Assembly (NCBI GenBank): GCA_051883395.1
Contig: JBJETQ010000007.1
Span: 1 to 31,843 of the forward strand
Length of the DNA stretch: 31,843 bases
From: HGM11368 sp051883395
GTDB lineage: Bacteria; Bacillota; Clostridia; Christensenellales; UBA3700
Direction of reading: 5' to 3'
The notes under the pieces are model-generated. The model was given only the letters and a program-made list of their open reading frames with translations, searched no databases and was not told the DNA's origin. The position numbers and the translations under genes are program-made. Shown here piece by piece: positions 30,752-31,843 of the stretch. Every line of letters begins with the position of its first letter. The stretch's first letter is position 1.

Positions 30752-31561
30752 TTATTTTTTTGCAGGCAATATATCGTACAGGTGAGTGATATTCATATCG
30801 CTCGGGATATTTTTGCCGTGTTGTCCCAGTCCGTACCATTCTCTGTGCGTACCGTGGTCGGTGGCAAAGCCCATCAGGGTATCGTGAGTCTGCCAGTTTT
30901 CTTCCACAGCCGTTGCCAGCCTGTCAAAGTTTTCGCAATAGTGCTCCAACGCCCTGAGAGCCGAACGAGATTGCGGATGAGTGATATGCATCACAGAATC
31001 ATGCTCCTGATTATACACGCACATAAAGTCGTATTTATCTTCTTTTACCAATTCTATGGCTTTATCTACGGCTGATTTGTCGTCGGCAGTAGAATAGTAG
31101 TCCATATTGCGCTCTCTGAAAATCTTGTCCATGCTTTGTCCCGCTACGGAAACTATACAAGGCTTTTTGTCAGCCCTTATCAAAGCGTCGAAAATAGTAT
31201 CGATTGTGAGAACGGGTTTTACGTATTTGGTAATGCCGTGTTGCTCTGGCGTTGCTCCCGAATATATGCTTGCAAAGCATACAGGCGTTTTTGGCGGAAT
31301 TACGCTGAGCATAGGTTGTTCTATCGAGAGATGTTTTCTCACCGCCGCAAATTTGTCGTAATATTTGCGATAGATATAATCGCCGATTGCGTCTGGGTTA
31401 TAAATTATTACTCTGTCCACTTTGCCGTTTTTGCAACGGGTAGTAACGTATTCAACCAGACTGTCGATTTTTGTCGTGGCAAATTCAGGCGGTTCGATGC
31501 CCATACAGGCACAAAAGGTACCCGTCAGGGCAGTCAGCGGAATGGTATTGAATTGGTCCAT
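30752..31561 (-). CDS. Alkaline-phosphatase-superfamily phosphodiesterase/phosphatase-like protein
   Basis: The 269-residue cytosolic protein fits the type I phosphodiesterase/nucleotide pyrophosphatase fold. Metal and catalytic residues line up as Asp58 (YNPDAIG), Thr93 as nucleophile in PKTPVCFASIYSGATPEQHGI-type context, Asp189 and His193 (HDSVMH), Asp236-His237 (ATDHGT) and His249 (GQHG). It is shorter than most family members and has no signal peptide. ATG at 31561 is chosen because AAGGAG is eight bases upstream; a TTG codon just before it is less likely. Its start shares one base with the stop of the transporter gene (TGATG), so the two are coupled. The substrate may be a sugar phosphate or a sulfate/phosphonate analogue, by inference. 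Confidence 0.75.
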   Translation of the reverse strand: MDQFNTIPLTALTGTFCACMGIEPPEFATTKIDSLVEYVTTRCKNGKVDRVIIYNPDAIGDYIYRKYYDKFAAVRKHLSIEQPMLSVIPPKTPVCFASIYSGATPEQHGITKYVKPVLTIDTIFDALIRADKKPCIVSVAGQSMDKIFRERNMDYYSTADDKSAVDKAIELVKEDKYDFMCVYNQEHDSVMHITHPQSRSALRALEHYCENFDRLATAVEENWQTHDTLMGFATDHGTHREWYGLGQHGKNIPSDMNITHLYDILPAKK

Positions 31562-31843
31562 CAAAACAGCTCCTTTTTGAGATTTTCAAGTTCGGCTTGT
31601 TCTTGCTCGTCAAGAGTATCGAGTTCTCCTGCACGTTGTTTGGATATAAAGTAAGTAACTCTTTCGCTCTTTTGAGTGGTGATTTTAATAAGGAAAGCAC
31701 CCACGAAGGCAATAACCAAAAATACCGAAATACATATACCGAGTATCAATCTCATACCCGTTACGGCACTCTCGGGTTGCAATTTGTTGGTGCCGAGGCT
31801 CTCGTCGTAGCCCGTAGTTTCCAATACCAAGCCTACGAGAAAT
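31561..31843 (-). CDS. C-terminal part of a probable GPH-family sugar symporter (partial)
   Basis: The minus-strand frame is open through the right edge, so only the last 94 residues are present. They contain the end of one membrane helix (FLVGLVLETTGYDE), a full final helix (about MRLILGICISVFLVIAFVGAFLI) and a charged tail rich in Glu and Lys. The TGY...QPESAVTGMRL pattern resembles the end of glycoside-pentoside-hexuronide:cation symporters of the MFS. The AAGGAG of the next gene lies within its last codons. The family call is tentative because most of the protein is outside. Confidence 0.6.
   Translation of the reverse strand, partial: FLVGLVLETTGYDESLGTNKLQPESAVTGMRLILGICISVFLVIAFVGAFLIKITTQKSERVTYFISKQRAGELDTLDEQEQAELENLKKELF

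Overview
The window looks like chromosome from a low-to-moderate GC, spore-forming Firmicute of the class Clostridia, probably an uncultivated gut-type lineage. The main evidence is a cluster of sporulation and germination genes (sipL, spoIIR, sleB, ypeB) beside veg and ispE. Supporting signs are Gram-positive lipoprotein signals, strong AAGGAG-type ribosome sites, KtrAB-type potassium uptake and many TGn-extended -10 promoters. No phage, IS element, CRISPR array or integrase was seen. The species cannot be named from the sequence alone.

Layout. 1-5700: surface and extracytoplasmic enzymes: an exported alpha/beta hydrolase, a DUF4838 lipoprotein and a membrane-anchored metallophosphoesterase. 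5800-9400: a small ribbon-helix-helix gene with its own operator-like palindrome, then a visibly AT-richer minus-strand block (HSL-type esterase, APH-family phosphotransferase, AraC regulator). That block ends at a tRNA-Ser(GCU) gene, and a degenerate copy of the tRNA 3' end plus its terminator lies at the far side, so it may be an acquired island. 9500-12500: an SGNH hydrolase diverging from ktrB-ktrA. 12570-17950: veg, sipL, ispE, spoIIR, sleB, ypeB. 18000-22200: PRPP synthase behind a 42-codon upstream ORF, an UlaG-like MBL hydrolase, rho and a small unknown gene. 22270-27740: a GH36-like glycosidase, a large FnIII/GLUG lipoprotein and a YjjG-type HAD phosphatase. 28020-29740: proS. 29886-31843, minus strand: a DUF421 membrane protein, an alkaline-phosphatase-superfamily protein and the 3' end of a probable GPH sugar symporter.

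The genes form several themes. One is spore formation and cortex lysis: SipL for coat/cortex assembly, SpoIIR for sigma-E activation, SleB with its partner YpeB for germination. One is glycan and surface metabolism (DUF4838, GH36-like, GLUG lipoprotein, GPH symporter, SGNH hydrolase). The rest is housekeeping: isoprenoid precursors, PRPP, tRNA charging, transcription termination and K+ uptake.

The most unusual signal is promoter architecture. Four genes (those starting at 3915, 9198 and 10269 on the minus strand, and ispE at 14392) have a good -35/-10 pair with 17-bp spacing, exactly six bases between the -10 box and ATG, and no Shine-Dalgarno site. This predicts leaderless mRNAs, which are not typical of Firmicutes. 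No gene-free stretch exceeds 300 bases; the larger gaps (5638-5882, 17947-18107, 27743-28020) hold terminators, promoters and short repeats as listed.
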